64,000 bases of DNA from Thalassobellus sediminis (GCF_044386045.1 NZ_JBISCD010000040.1:1426001-1490000); one strand, 5' to 3'. Positions 43,175 through 52,286 are shown, counted from the first letter of the stretch. Notes: a model not told the origin generated them from the letters alone. Program-made: numbers and translations.

Positions 43175-43648
43175 ATGAGACACGGAAAAAAAGTAAATCA
43201 CTTAGGCAGACAAACTGCTCACAGAAAAGCAATGTTAGCTAATATGGCTTGTTCTTTAATAGAACACAAACGTATTAATACAACCGTTGCTAAAGCTAAA
43301 GCATTAAAACAATTTGTTGAGCCAATGATTACTAAATCAAAAGCAGATACAACACATAACAGACGTATTGTTATGGCAAAATTAAGACAAAAAGATGCTG
43401 TAACAGAGTTGTTTAGAGATGTAGCTCCAAAGATTGCTGATAGACCAGGAGGTTATACAAGAATTATTAAACTTGGTAATCGTTTAGGTGATAATGCTGA
43501 TATGGCTATGATCGAACTTGTAGATTATAATGAAATTTACAATGCAGATAAGAAAGCTAAGAAAACTACAAGAAGAAGTAGAAGAGGTGGTTCTAAACCA
43601 GCTGCTGCTCCTGTTGTAGAAACTAAAGCATCAAACGAAGAAGAATAA
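43175..43648 (+). CDS. rplQ: 50S ribosomal protein L17
   Basis: A 157-residue protein at the 50S subunit surface near the exit. The conserved core is 'MRHGKKVNHLGRQTAHRKAM' and 'LANMACSLIEHKRINTTVAK'. Compared with E. coli it has a C-terminal extension of about 35 low-complexity residues ('KKTTRRSRRGGSKPAAAPVV'), common in this phylum. It is the last gene of the ribosomal cluster and is followed by a terminator. Confidence 0.98.
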   Translation: MRHGKKVNHLGRQTAHRKAMLANMACSLIEHKRINTTVAKAKALKQFVEPMITKSKADTTHNRRIVMAKLRQKDAVTELFRDVAPKIADRPGGYTRIIKLGNRLGDNADMAMIELVDYNEIYNADKKAKKTTRRSRRGGSKPAAAPVVETKASNEEE

Positions 43649-43671
43649 ATGTTAATAAGCATTTAAAATAT

Positions 43672-43704
43672 AAAGGATAAACTATTTTAGTTTATCCTTT
43701 TTTT
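43672..43704 (+). terminator. Intrinsic terminator after rplQ
   Basis: A 12-base perfect stem AAAGGATAAACT/AGTTTATCCTTT with a 5-base loop and a T run, 23 bases after the rplQ stop. It closes the ribosomal transcription unit and separates it from carA. Confidence 0.9.
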
Positions 43705-43737
43705 TGTGCAATTTTGTAAAACTTTTTTAGCGAATAG

Positions 43738-44844
43738 ATGAAATATCAAAAGAAACAAAAAGCCATCATATTATTAGCCGATGGTACTATTTTTTACGGT
43801 AAGGCAGTAGGTAATAAACAAGGAACTTCTTTTGGAGAAGTATGCTTTAATACCGGTATGACTGGATACCAAGAGATTTTTACAGATCCATCTTATTATG
43901 GACAACTAATGGTAGCAACCAATGCACATATTGGTAATTATGGAACCAATGTAGATGAAATAGAATCAGATTCTATTAAAATTGCTGGTCTTATAGTGAA
44001 AAACTTTAGCTATGAATATTCAAGAGATGCTGCTGATGGCTCTCTAGAAGATTTCTTAGATAAAAATAACCTATTAGCAATATCTGACGTAGATACTAGA
44101 GCTTTAGTAAGTTATATTAGAGATCACGGTGCTATGAATGCCGTTATATCTACAGATGTTGATAATATTGAAGGATTGAAGAAACAATTAGCCGAAGTTC
44201 CAAATATGGAAGGTTTAGAGTTGGCTTCAAAAGTATCAACAAAAGAACCTTATTATTTTGGTAATGAAAATGCTACTTATAAAGTAGCTGCTTTAGATAT
44301 TGGTATTAAAAAGAACATTCTTAGAAATATAGCAGAAAGAGATGCTTACATAAAAGTGTTTCCATATAATTCTAAATTCGAAGATTTAGAAGCTTTTAAC
44401 CCAGATGGGTATTTCTTATCAAATGGACCTGGAGATCCAGAACCTTTAGTAGAAGCTCAAGAAGTTGCTAAAGAAATTATAAAAAGAGATTTACCTCTGT
44501 TTGGTATTTGTCTTGGTCATCAAGTTATAGCTCGTGCAAATGGCATTTCTACTTATAAAATGCATAATGGACATAGAGGTATTAATCATCCTGTAAAAAA
44601 TATGATTACAGGTAAAGGTGAAGTTACATCTCAAAATCATGGTTTTGCTGTGAATAGAGAAGAAGCTGAAGCTAATAAAGATTTAGAAATAACGCATGTG
44701 CATCTAAATGATAATACTGTAGCTGGTTTAGCTATGAAAAATAAAAATTGTTTTTCGGTACAGTATCATCCAGAAGCGAGTCCTGGACCACATGATTCAT
44801 CTTATCTTTTCGATCAGTTTATAGAAAATATAAAAAATAAGTAA
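43738..44844 (+). CDS. carA: Carbamoyl-phosphate synthase small subunit
   Basis: A 368-residue glutaminase subunit that supplies ammonia to CarB for carbamoyl phosphate, used for arginine and pyrimidines. The N-terminal domain has 'LADGTIFYGKAVGNKQGTSF' and 'CFNTGMTGYQEIFTDPSYYG'; the class-I glutamine amidotransferase domain has the nucleophile Cys258 (GICLGHQ) and His344/Glu346 (QYHPEASPGP). All three catalytic residues are present. carB is not in the window. The gene lies between two terminators, so it is monocistronic. Confidence 0.97.
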   Translation: MKYQKKQKAIILLADGTIFYGKAVGNKQGTSFGEVCFNTGMTGYQEIFTDPSYYGQLMVATNAHIGNYGTNVDEIESDSIKIAGLIVKNFSYEYSRDAADGSLEDFLDKNNLLAISDVDTRALVSYIRDHGAMNAVISTDVDNIEGLKKQLAEVPNMEGLELASKVSTKEPYYFGNENATYKVAALDIGIKKNILRNIAERDAYIKVFPYNSKFEDLEAFNPDGYFLSNGPGDPEPLVEAQEVAKEIIKRDLPLFGICLGHQVIARANGISTYKMHNGHRGINHPVKNMITGKGEVTSQNHGFAVNREEAEANKDLEITHVHLNDNTVAGLAMKNKNCFSVQYHPEASPGPHDSSYLFDQFIENIKNK

Positions 44845-44851
44845 TACTTGT

Positions 44852-44886
44852 AAATCCTCAAAAAAATCATTGTTTTTTGAGGATTT
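44852..44886 (+). terminator. Intrinsic terminator after carA
   Basis: A 14-base stem AAATCCTCAAAAAA/TTTTTTGAGGATTT with a 7-base loop, starting 7 bases after the stop codon, followed by CTTTACT. The AT-rich stem gives a moderate terminator. Confidence 0.82.
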
Positions 44887-44960
44887 TCTTTACTAAAACG
44901 TTATAGACGTGTTTTTCAATATTTATTTAAAAACATCCGAAAATAAATAAGAAATAACCG

Positions 44961-44968
44961 TAAATTTG
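44961..44968 (+). promoter_or_regulatory. Putative -7 box for eno
   Basis: TAAATTTG is an exact TAnnTTTG match, 31 bases before the eno start codon. No clear TTG is found 19 bases upstream, so the -33 element is weak or absent. Confidence 0.5.
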
Positions 44969-44999
44969 AAGTAATAATTAAGATTAAAATAAACAAATT

Positions 45000-46292
45000 A
45001 TGAGTGTAATAATTAATATTCACGCTAGACAAATATTTGATTCTAGAGGAAATCCTACTGTTGAAGTAGATGTTGTAACAGAAAATGATGTATTAGGTAG
45101 AGCTGCTGTACCATCAGGAGCATCAACAGGAGAGCATGAAGCTGTCGAATTAAGAGACGGTGGAAGTGATTATATGGGTAAAGGTGTTTTAAAAGCAGTT
45201 GAGAATGTAAATTCAATTATTGCTCAAGAATTATTGGGTGTATCTGTTTTTGAACAAAATGCAATCGATCAAATAATGATTGATTTAGATGGAACACCAA
45301 ACAAATCAAAATTAGGAGCCAACGCTATTTTAGGTGTTTCTTTAGCAGTTGCTAAAGCAGCAGCAGGAGAGTTAGGTTTACCATTATATCGTTATGTAGG
45401 TGGTGTATCTGCTAACACGCTTCCATTACCAATGATGAATATTATTAATGGAGGATCTCACAGTGATGCGCCAATAGCGTTTCAAGAGTTCATGATTATG
45501 CCTGTTAAAGCAAAAACTTTTACAGATGCAATGAAAATGGGTTCTGAGATTTTTCATAACCTAAAAAAGGTTCTTCATGATAGAGATTTAAGTACTGCAG
45601 TAGGAGATGAAGGTGGTTTTGCACCAAACTTAGCTGGAGGTACTGAAGATGCTCTAGATACTATAGCAAAAGCAGTTGAGAATGCAGGTTATAAATTTGG
45701 AGACGAAGTTAAAATAGCTTTAGATTGTGCTTCTGCTGAGTTTTTTGTTGATGGAAAATACGATTACAAGAAATTTGAAGGAGATGCTGGTGTTATAAGA
45801 ACATCTAAAGAACAAGCTGAATATTTAGCTGAATTAGTTGCGAAATACCCAATCATTTCTATTGAAGATGGAATGGATGAAAACGACTGGGAAGGTTGGA
45901 AATATTTAACTGAATTAGTTGGAGATAAAGTACAATTAGTTGGTGATGATTTATTTGTAACTAATGTTGAGCGTTTATCTAGAGGAATTGAAGAAGGTAT
46001 TGCTAATTCAATTTTAATTAAAGTAAACCAAATTGGTTCTTTAACAGAAACTATTGCAGCTGTAAACATGGCTAAAAATGCTGGTTATACTTCAGTAATG
46101 TCTCACCGTTCTGGAGAAACAGAAGATAATACTATAGCCGATTTAGCAGTAGCTTTAAACTGTGGTCAAATAAAAACAGGTTCTGCATCACGTAGTGACC
46201 GTATGGCAAAATATAACCAACTACTTCGTATTGAAGAAGAGTTAGGAGAAGTTGCTTATTTTCCACAAGAAAAAGCATTTAAAATAAAATAA
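45000..46292 (+). CDS. eno: Enolase (phosphopyruvate hydratase)
   Basis: A 430-residue enzyme of glycolysis and gluconeogenesis converting 2-phosphoglycerate to phosphoenolpyruvate with magnesium. Motifs: 'DSRGNPTVEVDV' and 'PSGASTGEHEAVELRD' in the N-terminal domain, and in the barrel 'GDDLFVTN', 'LIKVNQIGSLTETI' and 'VMSHRSGETEDNTIADLAVA', including the catalytic Lys and His. Length is normal. It lies between terminators, consistent with separate control of a highly expressed gene. Confidence 0.98.
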   Translation: MSVIINIHARQIFDSRGNPTVEVDVVTENDVLGRAAVPSGASTGEHEAVELRDGGSDYMGKGVLKAVENVNSIIAQELLGVSVFEQNAIDQIMIDLDGTPNKSKLGANAILGVSLAVAKAAAGELGLPLYRYVGGVSANTLPLPMMNIINGGSHSDAPIAFQEFMIMPVKAKTFTDAMKMGSEIFHNLKKVLHDRDLSTAVGDEGGFAPNLAGGTEDALDTIAKAVENAGYKFGDEVKIALDCASAEFFVDGKYDYKKFEGDAGVIRTSKEQAEYLAELVAKYPIISIEDGMDENDWEGWKYLTELVGDKVQLVGDDLFVTNVERLSRGIEEGIANSILIKVNQIGSLTETIAAVNMAKNAGYTSVMSHRSGETEDNTIADLAVALNCGQIKTGSASRSDRMAKYNQLLRIEEELGEVAYFPQEKAFKIK

Positions 46293-46309
46293 GAAAATTA
46301 TTTTTTAAG

Positions 46310-46345
46310 AAAGCGGTTATTATTTTTAATAATCGCTTTTTTTTT
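46310..46345 (+). terminator. Intrinsic terminator after eno
   Basis: Stem AAAGCGGTTATTA/TAATAATCGCTTT (one G-U pair, 4-base loop) followed by a nine-base T run, 17 bases beyond the stop codon. A strong canonical terminator. Confidence 0.92.
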
Positions 46346-46457
46346 GCATCAATATTAATGATATGTTAATAATTAAAACCTTTGCGAATCTGTTTCTTAA
46401 ATCAACACTTATTTCGTAAATTAGCGACCCACTAAACATAATAAATTTATTTAAAAT

Positions 46458-47744
46458 ATGTCAAATAATGCTTCTATAGAAATCAATGGAAAGAAACATG
46501 AGTTTCCTTTAGTCACAGGAACCGAAAATGAAGTTGCAATAGATTTTAAAACATTTAGAGCTGCTAGTGGTGGCGTTATTACTTTAGATCCTGGTTATAA
46601 AAATACAGGTTCTTGTGAAAGTGCTATTACTTTTTTAGATGGAGAAAAGGGGATTTTAAGATATAGAGGGTATTCTATTGAAGAATTAGCTGAAAAAGCT
46701 GATTTTTTAGAAGTCGCTTATCTTTTAATTTTTGGAGAACTTCCTACAAAAGAGCAAAATGATAAGTTTCATGCAGATATTAAAGCTCAATCTATTGTAG
46801 ATGAAGATGTAAAAAAGATACTAGATGCCTTTCCTAAGTCAGCGCATCCAATGGGTGTTATTTCCTCTTTAACAAGTGCTTTAACAGCTTTTAATCCGTC
46901 TTCAGTTAATGTAGATTCAGAGGAAGATATGTATAAATCGGTAGTTCGATTATTAGGAAAATTTCCTGTTTTGGTAGCTTGGACCTTCCGCAAGAAAGAA
47001 GGTTTACCTCTTGATTACGGTGATAATTCTTTAGGTTATGTTGAAAACATTTTAAAGATGATGTTTAGAAAACCTAATGGAGATTATAATCAAAATAAAA
47101 TTTTAGTAGACGCCTTAGATAAACTTTTAATTCTACATGCAGATCATGAGCAAAATTGTTCTACCTCAACAGTAAGAATCGTTGGGTCATCACATGCAGG
47201 GTTATTTGCATCTATTTCTGCTGGTATTTCTGCTCTTTGGGGACCACTTCATGGTGGTGCAAACCAAGCCGTTTTAGAAATGTTAGAAGCTATTAAGGAA
47301 GATGGAGGAGATACTAAAAAATATATGGCTAAAGCTAAAGATAAGGAAGACCCTTTTCGTTTAATGGGCTTTGGACACCGTGTTTATAAAAATTTCGATC
47401 CAAGAGCTAAAATAATAAAAGTAGCTGCAGATGAAGTTTTAGGTGATTTAGGTATTGAAGATCCTATTTTAGATATTGCTAAAGGTCTTGAAAAAGAAGC
47501 TTTAGAAGACCAATACTTTGTTGATAGAAAATTGTATCCTAATGTTGATTTTTATTCAGGTATCATTTACAGAGGTATGGGTATACCAACAGATATGTTT
47601 ACTGTTATGTTTGCTTTAGGACGTTTGCCAGGTTGGATAGCTCAGTGGCGTGAGATGCGTTTACGTAAAGAGCCAATTGGAAGACCAAGGCAATTATATA
47701 TTGGAGCAACTGAAAGATCTTTTGTGCCAATTGATGAAAGATAA
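46458..47744 (+). CDS. gltA: Citrate synthase
   Basis: A 428-residue type II (hexameric) citrate synthase that condenses acetyl-CoA and oxaloacetate at the entry of the TCA cycle. Key segments are 'GILRYRGYSIEELAEKADFL', 'LHADHEQNCSTSTVRIVGSS', the catalytic His in 'ALWGPLHGGANQAVLEMLEA' and 'FGHRVYKNFDPRAKIIK', and the catalytic Asp in 'LYPNVDFYSGIIYRGMG'. The N-terminal domain 'TYKFRS-like beta barrel' of gram-negative enzymes is present. It has its own terminator. Confidence 0.97.
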   Translation: MSNNASIEINGKKHEFPLVTGTENEVAIDFKTFRAASGGVITLDPGYKNTGSCESAITFLDGEKGILRYRGYSIEELAEKADFLEVAYLLIFGELPTKEQNDKFHADIKAQSIVDEDVKKILDAFPKSAHPMGVISSLTSALTAFNPSSVNVDSEEDMYKSVVRLLGKFPVLVAWTFRKKEGLPLDYGDNSLGYVENILKMMFRKPNGDYNQNKILVDALDKLLILHADHEQNCSTSTVRIVGSSHAGLFASISAGISALWGPLHGGANQAVLEMLEAIKEDGGDTKKYMAKAKDKEDPFRLMGFGHRVYKNFDPRAKIIKVAADEVLGDLGIEDPILDIAKGLEKEALEDQYFVDRKLYPNVDFYSGIIYRGMGIPTDMFTVMFALGRLPGWIAQWREMRLRKEPIGRPRQLYIGATERSFVPIDER

Positions 47745-47766
47745 ATATTTTTATAAATTATATATT

Positions 47767-47802
47767 AAAAGCTTCATAATTATTATTATGAAGCTTTTTT
47801 TG
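47767..47802 (+). terminator. Intrinsic terminator after gltA
   Basis: AAAAGCTTCATAA pairs with TTATGAAGCTTTT over a 6-base loop, followed by T residues, 22 bases after the stop codon. Its near symmetry means it could also act in the other direction. Confidence 0.88.
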
Positions 47803-47928
47803 TTTGTGTTATGTTCTTTGAAATGATTTTAATTTAATATTTAGTCGTTTTTTGGTTTTTAAATAGGATATTCTTAGTTAAATGTAAATTATATTGTTAA
47901 TTGTTTAAGCAAAACGAAATATATTTTT

Positions 47929-47936
47929 TAGGTTTG
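47929..47936 (+). promoter_or_regulatory. Putative -7 box for the arginine deiminase-like gene
   Basis: TAGGTTTG is an exact TAnnTTTG match with its last base 4 bases before the ATG at 47940. If used, transcription would begin on or inside the start codon (leaderless mRNA) or the true start is further downstream. TTG occurs at 47901-47903, slightly too far for the usual spacing. Confidence 0.35.
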
Positions 47937-47939
47937 TGC

Positions 47940-48854
47940 ATGCTTAAATTAAATGTAAATAACGAAACCTCTAGGTTACGTACGGTTGTTTTAGGAACTG
48001 CAATAAGTAATGGTTCTACACCTAAAGTAGAAGACTGTTATGACCCTAAAAGTATTGAACATGTATTGGCAGGTACTTACCCTAAAGAAGAAGACATGAT
48101 TCTTGAATTAGAAGCTGTAGCTGCTGTTTTTAAAAAATATGACGTTACTGTTTTAAGACCAGAAGTTATAGAAAATTGCAATCAAATATTTTCTAGAGAC
48201 ATTGCTTTTGTCATTGAAGATAAGATGTTACGGTCTAATATATTGCCTAATAGAGAAGAAGAAGTTGAAGCCATCAAGTATATTTGGGATCAAGTAAGTG
48301 AAACTAATCGTATTGTTTTACCTGAAGAGTGCCATATTGAAGGAGGCGACGTAATGCCTTGGAACGATTATATTTTTGTTGGGACTTATTCAGGTGATGA
48401 TTATCCAGATTTAATAACTGCTCGCACAAATATGGATGCGGTTATTGCTATACAAGAATTGTTTCCTCATAAAATTGTTAAATCATTTGAGCTTAGAAAG
48501 TCTAATACCAATGCTAAAGAAAATGCACTACATTTAGATTGCTGTTTTCAACCAATAGGAAAAGATAAAGCTATTATCCATAAAAACGGGTTTTTGGTTG
48601 AAAGTGAATATCAATGGTTAGTTAGTTTTTTTGGAAAAGAAAACGTGTTCGAAATAGATAAAAACGAAATGTATAATATGAATAGTAATGTTTTTTCTAT
48701 TTCTGAAGATGTTATTATATCAGATAAAAGTTTTATGCGTTTAAATACTTGGCTAGAACAACAAGGGTTTACGGTTGAAAAAGTGTCTTATACTGAAATT
48801 TCAAAACAAGAAGGCTTATTACGTTGTACAACGATGCCGTTAATTAGAGATTAA
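47940..48854 (+). CDS. Arginine deiminase / amidinotransferase family protein
   Basis: A 304-residue enzyme of the guanidino-group modifying superfamily. The start is taken at the ATG at 47940; an upstream TTG-initiated extension of 13 residues overlaps the promoter. Active-site residues: 'FSRDIAFVI' (Asp), 'HIEGGD' at 132-137, His198 in 'LHLDCCF', and nucleophile Cys296 in 'LLRCTTMPLIRD' at the C-terminus. Relatives deiminate arginine or dimethylarginine, or transfer amidino groups; I cannot choose between them. The next gene, ctlX, starts 4 bases later and belongs to the same superfamily, so the two work together in arginine/citrulline metabolism. Confidence 0.85.
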   Translation: MLKLNVNNETSRLRTVVLGTAISNGSTPKVEDCYDPKSIEHVLAGTYPKEEDMILELEAVAAVFKKYDVTVLRPEVIENCNQIFSRDIAFVIEDKMLRSNILPNREEEVEAIKYIWDQVSETNRIVLPEECHIEGGDVMPWNDYIFVGTYSGDDYPDLITARTNMDAVIAIQELFPHKIVKSFELRKSNTNAKENALHLDCCFQPIGKDKAIIHKNGFLVESEYQWLVSFFGKENVFEIDKNEMYNMNSNVFSISEDVIISDKSFMRLNTWLEQQGFTVEKVSYTEISKQEGLLRCTTMPLIRD

Positions 48855-48858
48855 AAAT

Positions 48859-49794
48859 ATGCAACAAACTACAAATACTATATTAATGATTCGTCCTATT
48901 AATTTTAGGATGAATGAGCAAACTGCGGTTAATAATTATTACCAAAAGGAATTAACAGGTTTGTTACCAGCTGCTGTTAATGCAAAAACACAACAAGAAT
49001 TTGATACTTATGTAGAAAAGCTTATAGGGATAGGTGTTAATGTGGTTGTGGTTGATGATACTATTGAGTTTGATACTCCCGATTCTATTTTTCCTAATAA
49101 CTGGGTGTCGTTTCATGAAAATGGAACTATTGGTTTGTATCCTATGTTTGCAGAAAATAGACGTTTCGAGCGTCGAGAAGATATTCTTTTAAAATTAGAA
49201 GAAGCAGGGTTTTTAATAAATGATATTATAGATTACACAAGTGCTGAAGAAGAACATGTTTTTTTAGAAGGAACAGGAAGCCTTTTATTGGATAGAGTAA
49301 ATCGTAAAGCATATTGTGCATTATCGCCTCGTGCAGATGAAGATTTATTCATTGAGTTTTGTGAAGATTTTGAATATTTTCCTGTTGTTTTTTCAGCAAA
49401 TCAAACTGTAGATAATACGCGTAAAGCAATCTACCATACTAATGTTATGATGTGTTTAGGTGAAACCTTTGCAGTTGTGTGTTTAAGTAGTATTGATGAT
49501 AAGAAAGAACGTAAAAATGTAATTAAACATTTAAAAGAAGACGGAAAAGAAATTATTGATATAACAGAAGATCAGGTTAATAATTTTGCTGGTAATATGT
49601 TGCAGGTGAGAGGGACTAATGATGAGTTATTTTTAATAATGAGTCAATCTGCTTATGAATCATTAACAGCTTCTCAAATACAAAAATTAGAAAAACATAC
49701 TGCTATACTTTCTAGTTCTTTAAATACTATTGAAATTTGTGGTGGAGGTAGTGCAAGATGTATGATGGCAGAAGTGTTTTTACCTAAAGCTTAG
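48859..49794 (+). CDS. ctlX: Citrulline hydrolase-type enzyme CtlX
   Basis: A 311-residue guanidino-modifying enzyme. The family features are 'IRPINFRMNEQTAVNNYYQ', 'PDSIFPNNWVSFHENGTI', 'HVFLEGTGSLLLDR', His193 in 'IYHTNVMMCLG' and nucleophile Cys301 in 'GGGSARCMMAEVFLP'. CtlX of Francisella hydrolyses citrulline to ornithine, and that is the name used for this group; the activity here is inferred from similarity. It follows the deiminase-like gene by 4 bases. Together they could take arginine to citrulline and then ornithine plus ammonia. Its TAG stop overlaps the stop of the convergent kinase gene. Confidence 0.85.
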   Translation: MQQTTNTILMIRPINFRMNEQTAVNNYYQKELTGLLPAAVNAKTQQEFDTYVEKLIGIGVNVVVVDDTIEFDTPDSIFPNNWVSFHENGTIGLYPMFAENRRFERREDILLKLEEAGFLINDIIDYTSAEEEHVFLEGTGSLLLDRVNRKAYCALSPRADEDLFIEFCEDFEYFPVVFSANQTVDNTRKAIYHTNVMMCLGETFAVVCLSSIDDKKERKNVIKHLKEDGKEIIDITEDQVNNFAGNMLQVRGTNDELFLIMSQSAYESLTASQIQKLEKHTAILSSSLNTIEICGGGSARCMMAEVFLPKA

Positions 49795-51863
49795 CGGTCT
49801 CCATTAGGTCTAGATTTTGGTAGTTGCACATAAAATGTACTTCCTATGCCTTGAGTGCTTTCTACCCAAATTTTACCATTATTAAGCTCTATTAATTCTT
49901 TACAAATTGATAACCCTAAACCTGTACCTTTTTCGTTGTTAGTACCTATGGTAGTAAAAGAGCTATTGTTTTTAAACAACTTATCAATGTTCTCTTTAGA
50001 AATGCCAACTCCAGTATCAGCAATACTTACAATACAGCTGCCGTTACTAATGTGGTTTGCAATAGTAATCGTATCTCCATCTTTACAGAATTTTAAAGCA
50101 TTGGCAAGTAAGTTTTGAACAACAATTTCAAACATACTTCTATCGCCGTAAGCAAAATCGCGAAGTGAATGATCTATTAATTCAATGCCTTTGCTTTCCA
50201 TACGTTGTTCAATAAGTTTTACCTTGTCTTCAAAAACTTCTTGAATATCAAATAAAGTTGGTTTAGGTTCTAATGATTGCATTTGCGACTTAGACCAGTT
50301 TAGTAAATTGAATAACAATAATGAAGCATTATTAGCGTTTTCACTTAATTCAGGAATTAAGTTGTCAAATTCTTCTCTCGTTAAAGAACCTTCTCTAAGT
50401 AAATCTATAAAGCCATTAATAGAGGAAAGAGAGTCTTTTAAATCGTGGGATACAATAGAGAATAATTTGTCTTTTACATTATTAACATTTTCTAGGTGCT
50501 TAGTTTGTTCTAAAAATGCTTCATTTTGTAATTCAATTTTAATGTTTTTTTCTTCTAACTCTTGGGTGTATTTTATATTATTGTTTCTTTTTAAATAGAT
50601 AAGAACTAAGAAGATTGAAACAATAGCTAATGCTGCTATTAATCCATAAAATATAAGTTTATATTTATTAAAGAATTCTTGATCTTCAACTTTAACTACT
50701 TTTTCTTTAGGTTGGATTAATTCTTCTTTATTAAAATTAGAATCTAATTCTAACTCATTAGATACTTTTGTTTTTGTGTCTATTGTGACAGTAGAGTTTT
50801 TGTTAAGACTGTTTTTTAAATCATAATATTTACGTTGCCAAATAAAGGCTCTGTCAAATTTACGTTTAGTAGAATCTAAAGCTTTCATTAATTTGTAATG
50901 CTTTAATAATTCTGTTTTATTATCAATTTTTTCAGCAATAGCTCCAGCTTGAAGTAATTGTCTTTCAGCCAAAATTAATCTGCTTTGTTGTAAGTTTAAA
51001 TCTCCAAGATTGTTTAATACAATTAATAAATTAGCTTCATCTTTAAAGCGTGTATTTAGTGTATAGCCTTCAATCAAGTATTTGGAGGCTTTTTCATAAT
51101 CGTTAAACTTTAGATATTCTCCACCAAGTTTAGGGAATATTTGGGCACGAATAGAATCATTACCGCCAATATTACCTTCTATAACTTTTTCATAATATTC
51201 AATAGCTTTTCTGTGTTCTTTTTTAATGGAATATAATTCAGCTAGTTGATTATTTGTATGACTAATTTCTAAGGTGTCATTCAGTTGTTCTTGAATTTCT
51301 AAAGCTTTTAAATTATAATCTATAGCTTGGTCGAAGTCCTTAATTTCATAAAAAGCTTTGGCAAGATTACTATAAGCTAAAGCAAGTGTGTTTTTAAGAC
51401 GTCTGTTTTCTAATTCTTTAATGGCAGATAATAAGTGCTTTATTCCTTTAGTATAATTACCACGTTTAATTTCTATTAATCCAATACTATTATTTACGTT
51501 AGCAACTCCTAGGGTGTCATTTAATTGAATAAATAACTCTTTGGCTTTGTTGTAGCCACTACTAGCATTAATGTAATCATCTTTTGCAGCATAAATTAAG
51601 GCTTTGTAATACGTTATTTCGGCAATACCTTTGTTGTAGTTTAGGCTTGAAGAAAGTTTTTCACTTTGAACAATATATTTTAATGCTTTGTCGTATTCTT
51701 TAATTTCGTATAGCGATTTAATTAATTTTAAAGATGTTTCTACCTTTGTAGAATCTTGATTTTGAAAGGCTAATTGTATGGAAATACTATCTATTTCCTT
51801 AGTTTGAGAAAAACCAAAGAATATAGATAAACATGCAATAATTAAAGTAATTATTTTCCTCAT
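49791..51863 (-). CDS. TPR-containing sensor histidine kinase
   Basis: A 690-residue membrane kinase, start taken at the ATG at 51863 ('MRKIITLIIACLSIFFGFSQ'), which gives a good signal peptide; an in-frame ATG 27 bases upstream adds polar residues. About nine TPR repeats fill residues 30-370 in the periplasm, one transmembrane helix is at about 401-422 ('FYGLIAALAIVSIFLVLIYL'), then a coiled-coil linker and the kinase core: H box with His473 ('IVSHDLKDSLSSINGFIDLL'), N box 'LLANALKFCKDG', G1 'IADTGVGIS' and G2 'GTGLGLSICKELIE'. No response regulator is adjacent, so the partner is elsewhere. The last 4 bases overlap the convergent ctlX gene. Confidence 0.93.
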   Translation of the reverse strand: MRKIITLIIACLSIFFGFSQTKEIDSISIQLAFQNQDSTKVETSLKLIKSLYEIKEYDKALKYIVQSEKLSSSLNYNKGIAEITYYKALIYAAKDDYINASSGYNKAKELFIQLNDTLGVANVNNSIGLIEIKRGNYTKGIKHLLSAIKELENRRLKNTLALAYSNLAKAFYEIKDFDQAIDYNLKALEIQEQLNDTLEISHTNNQLAELYSIKKEHRKAIEYYEKVIEGNIGGNDSIRAQIFPKLGGEYLKFNDYEKASKYLIEGYTLNTRFKDEANLLIVLNNLGDLNLQQSRLILAERQLLQAGAIAEKIDNKTELLKHYKLMKALDSTKRKFDRAFIWQRKYYDLKNSLNKNSTVTIDTKTKVSNELELDSNFNKEELIQPKEKVVKVEDQEFFNKYKLIFYGLIAALAIVSIFLVLIYLKRNNNIKYTQELEEKNIKIELQNEAFLEQTKHLENVNNVKDKLFSIVSHDLKDSLSSINGFIDLLREGSLTREEFDNLIPELSENANNASLLLFNLLNWSKSQMQSLEPKPTLFDIQEVFEDKVKLIEQRMESKGIELIDHSLRDFAYGDRSMFEIVVQNLLANALKFCKDGDTITIANHISNGSCIVSIADTGVGISKENIDKLFKNNSSFTTIGTNNEKGTGLGLSICKELIELNNGKIWVESTQGIGSTFYVQLPKSRPNGDR

Positions 51864-52028
51864 ACAATTATTAGTATTACAATATTTCAAACAAAATTAT
51901 TTTGTCTTTATTGGAGGGAAATAAAGAAAGTTCTATTTTATACTGTAATTTATTATTAGTGTTTTTAATAAAACACAAAAAAATATAAATAGCTTTACTT
52001 AGCAAAAGTTGTAAAAAGGCTTGTTAAA

Positions 52029-52165
52029 ATCTAATTTATAGGTTTTAATACCAAAAAATTAGATGAATGGAGAGGTCTAAATTTTGCAAAAAATCGACGA
52101 ATAGATGAACGGTAAAAATCATAGGAAAACAGCACTTTTATCGATGAAATACACGCTGTTTTTTT
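52029..52165 (+). ncRNA. Candidate structured small RNA before argS
   Basis: Two plus-strand hairpins about 60 bases apart, the second with a 21-base loop and a run of T residues typical of a terminator. A TAGGTTTT sequence near 52038 is a poor promoter, so the start is unclear. An alternative is a leader or a terminator for an upstream antisense transcript. Confidence 0.3.
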
Positions 52166-52278
52166 GAATTTTAAAATATTTTTTATAGGTCATTTCTTAT
52201 TGTTTTGATATTAAATTAATTATTAAAGGTATAGCCTTATTAAAATTAATTTTTATAATGAAGCATAAATAAAAGTTT

Positions 52279-52286
52279 TATCTTTG
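52279..52286 (+). promoter_or_regulatory. -7 box for argS
   Basis: TATCTTTG is an exact TAnnTTTG match, 23 bases upstream of the argS start codon. The -33 position reads TTTTATAATG and gives only a weak TTG-like element. Confidence 0.6.
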
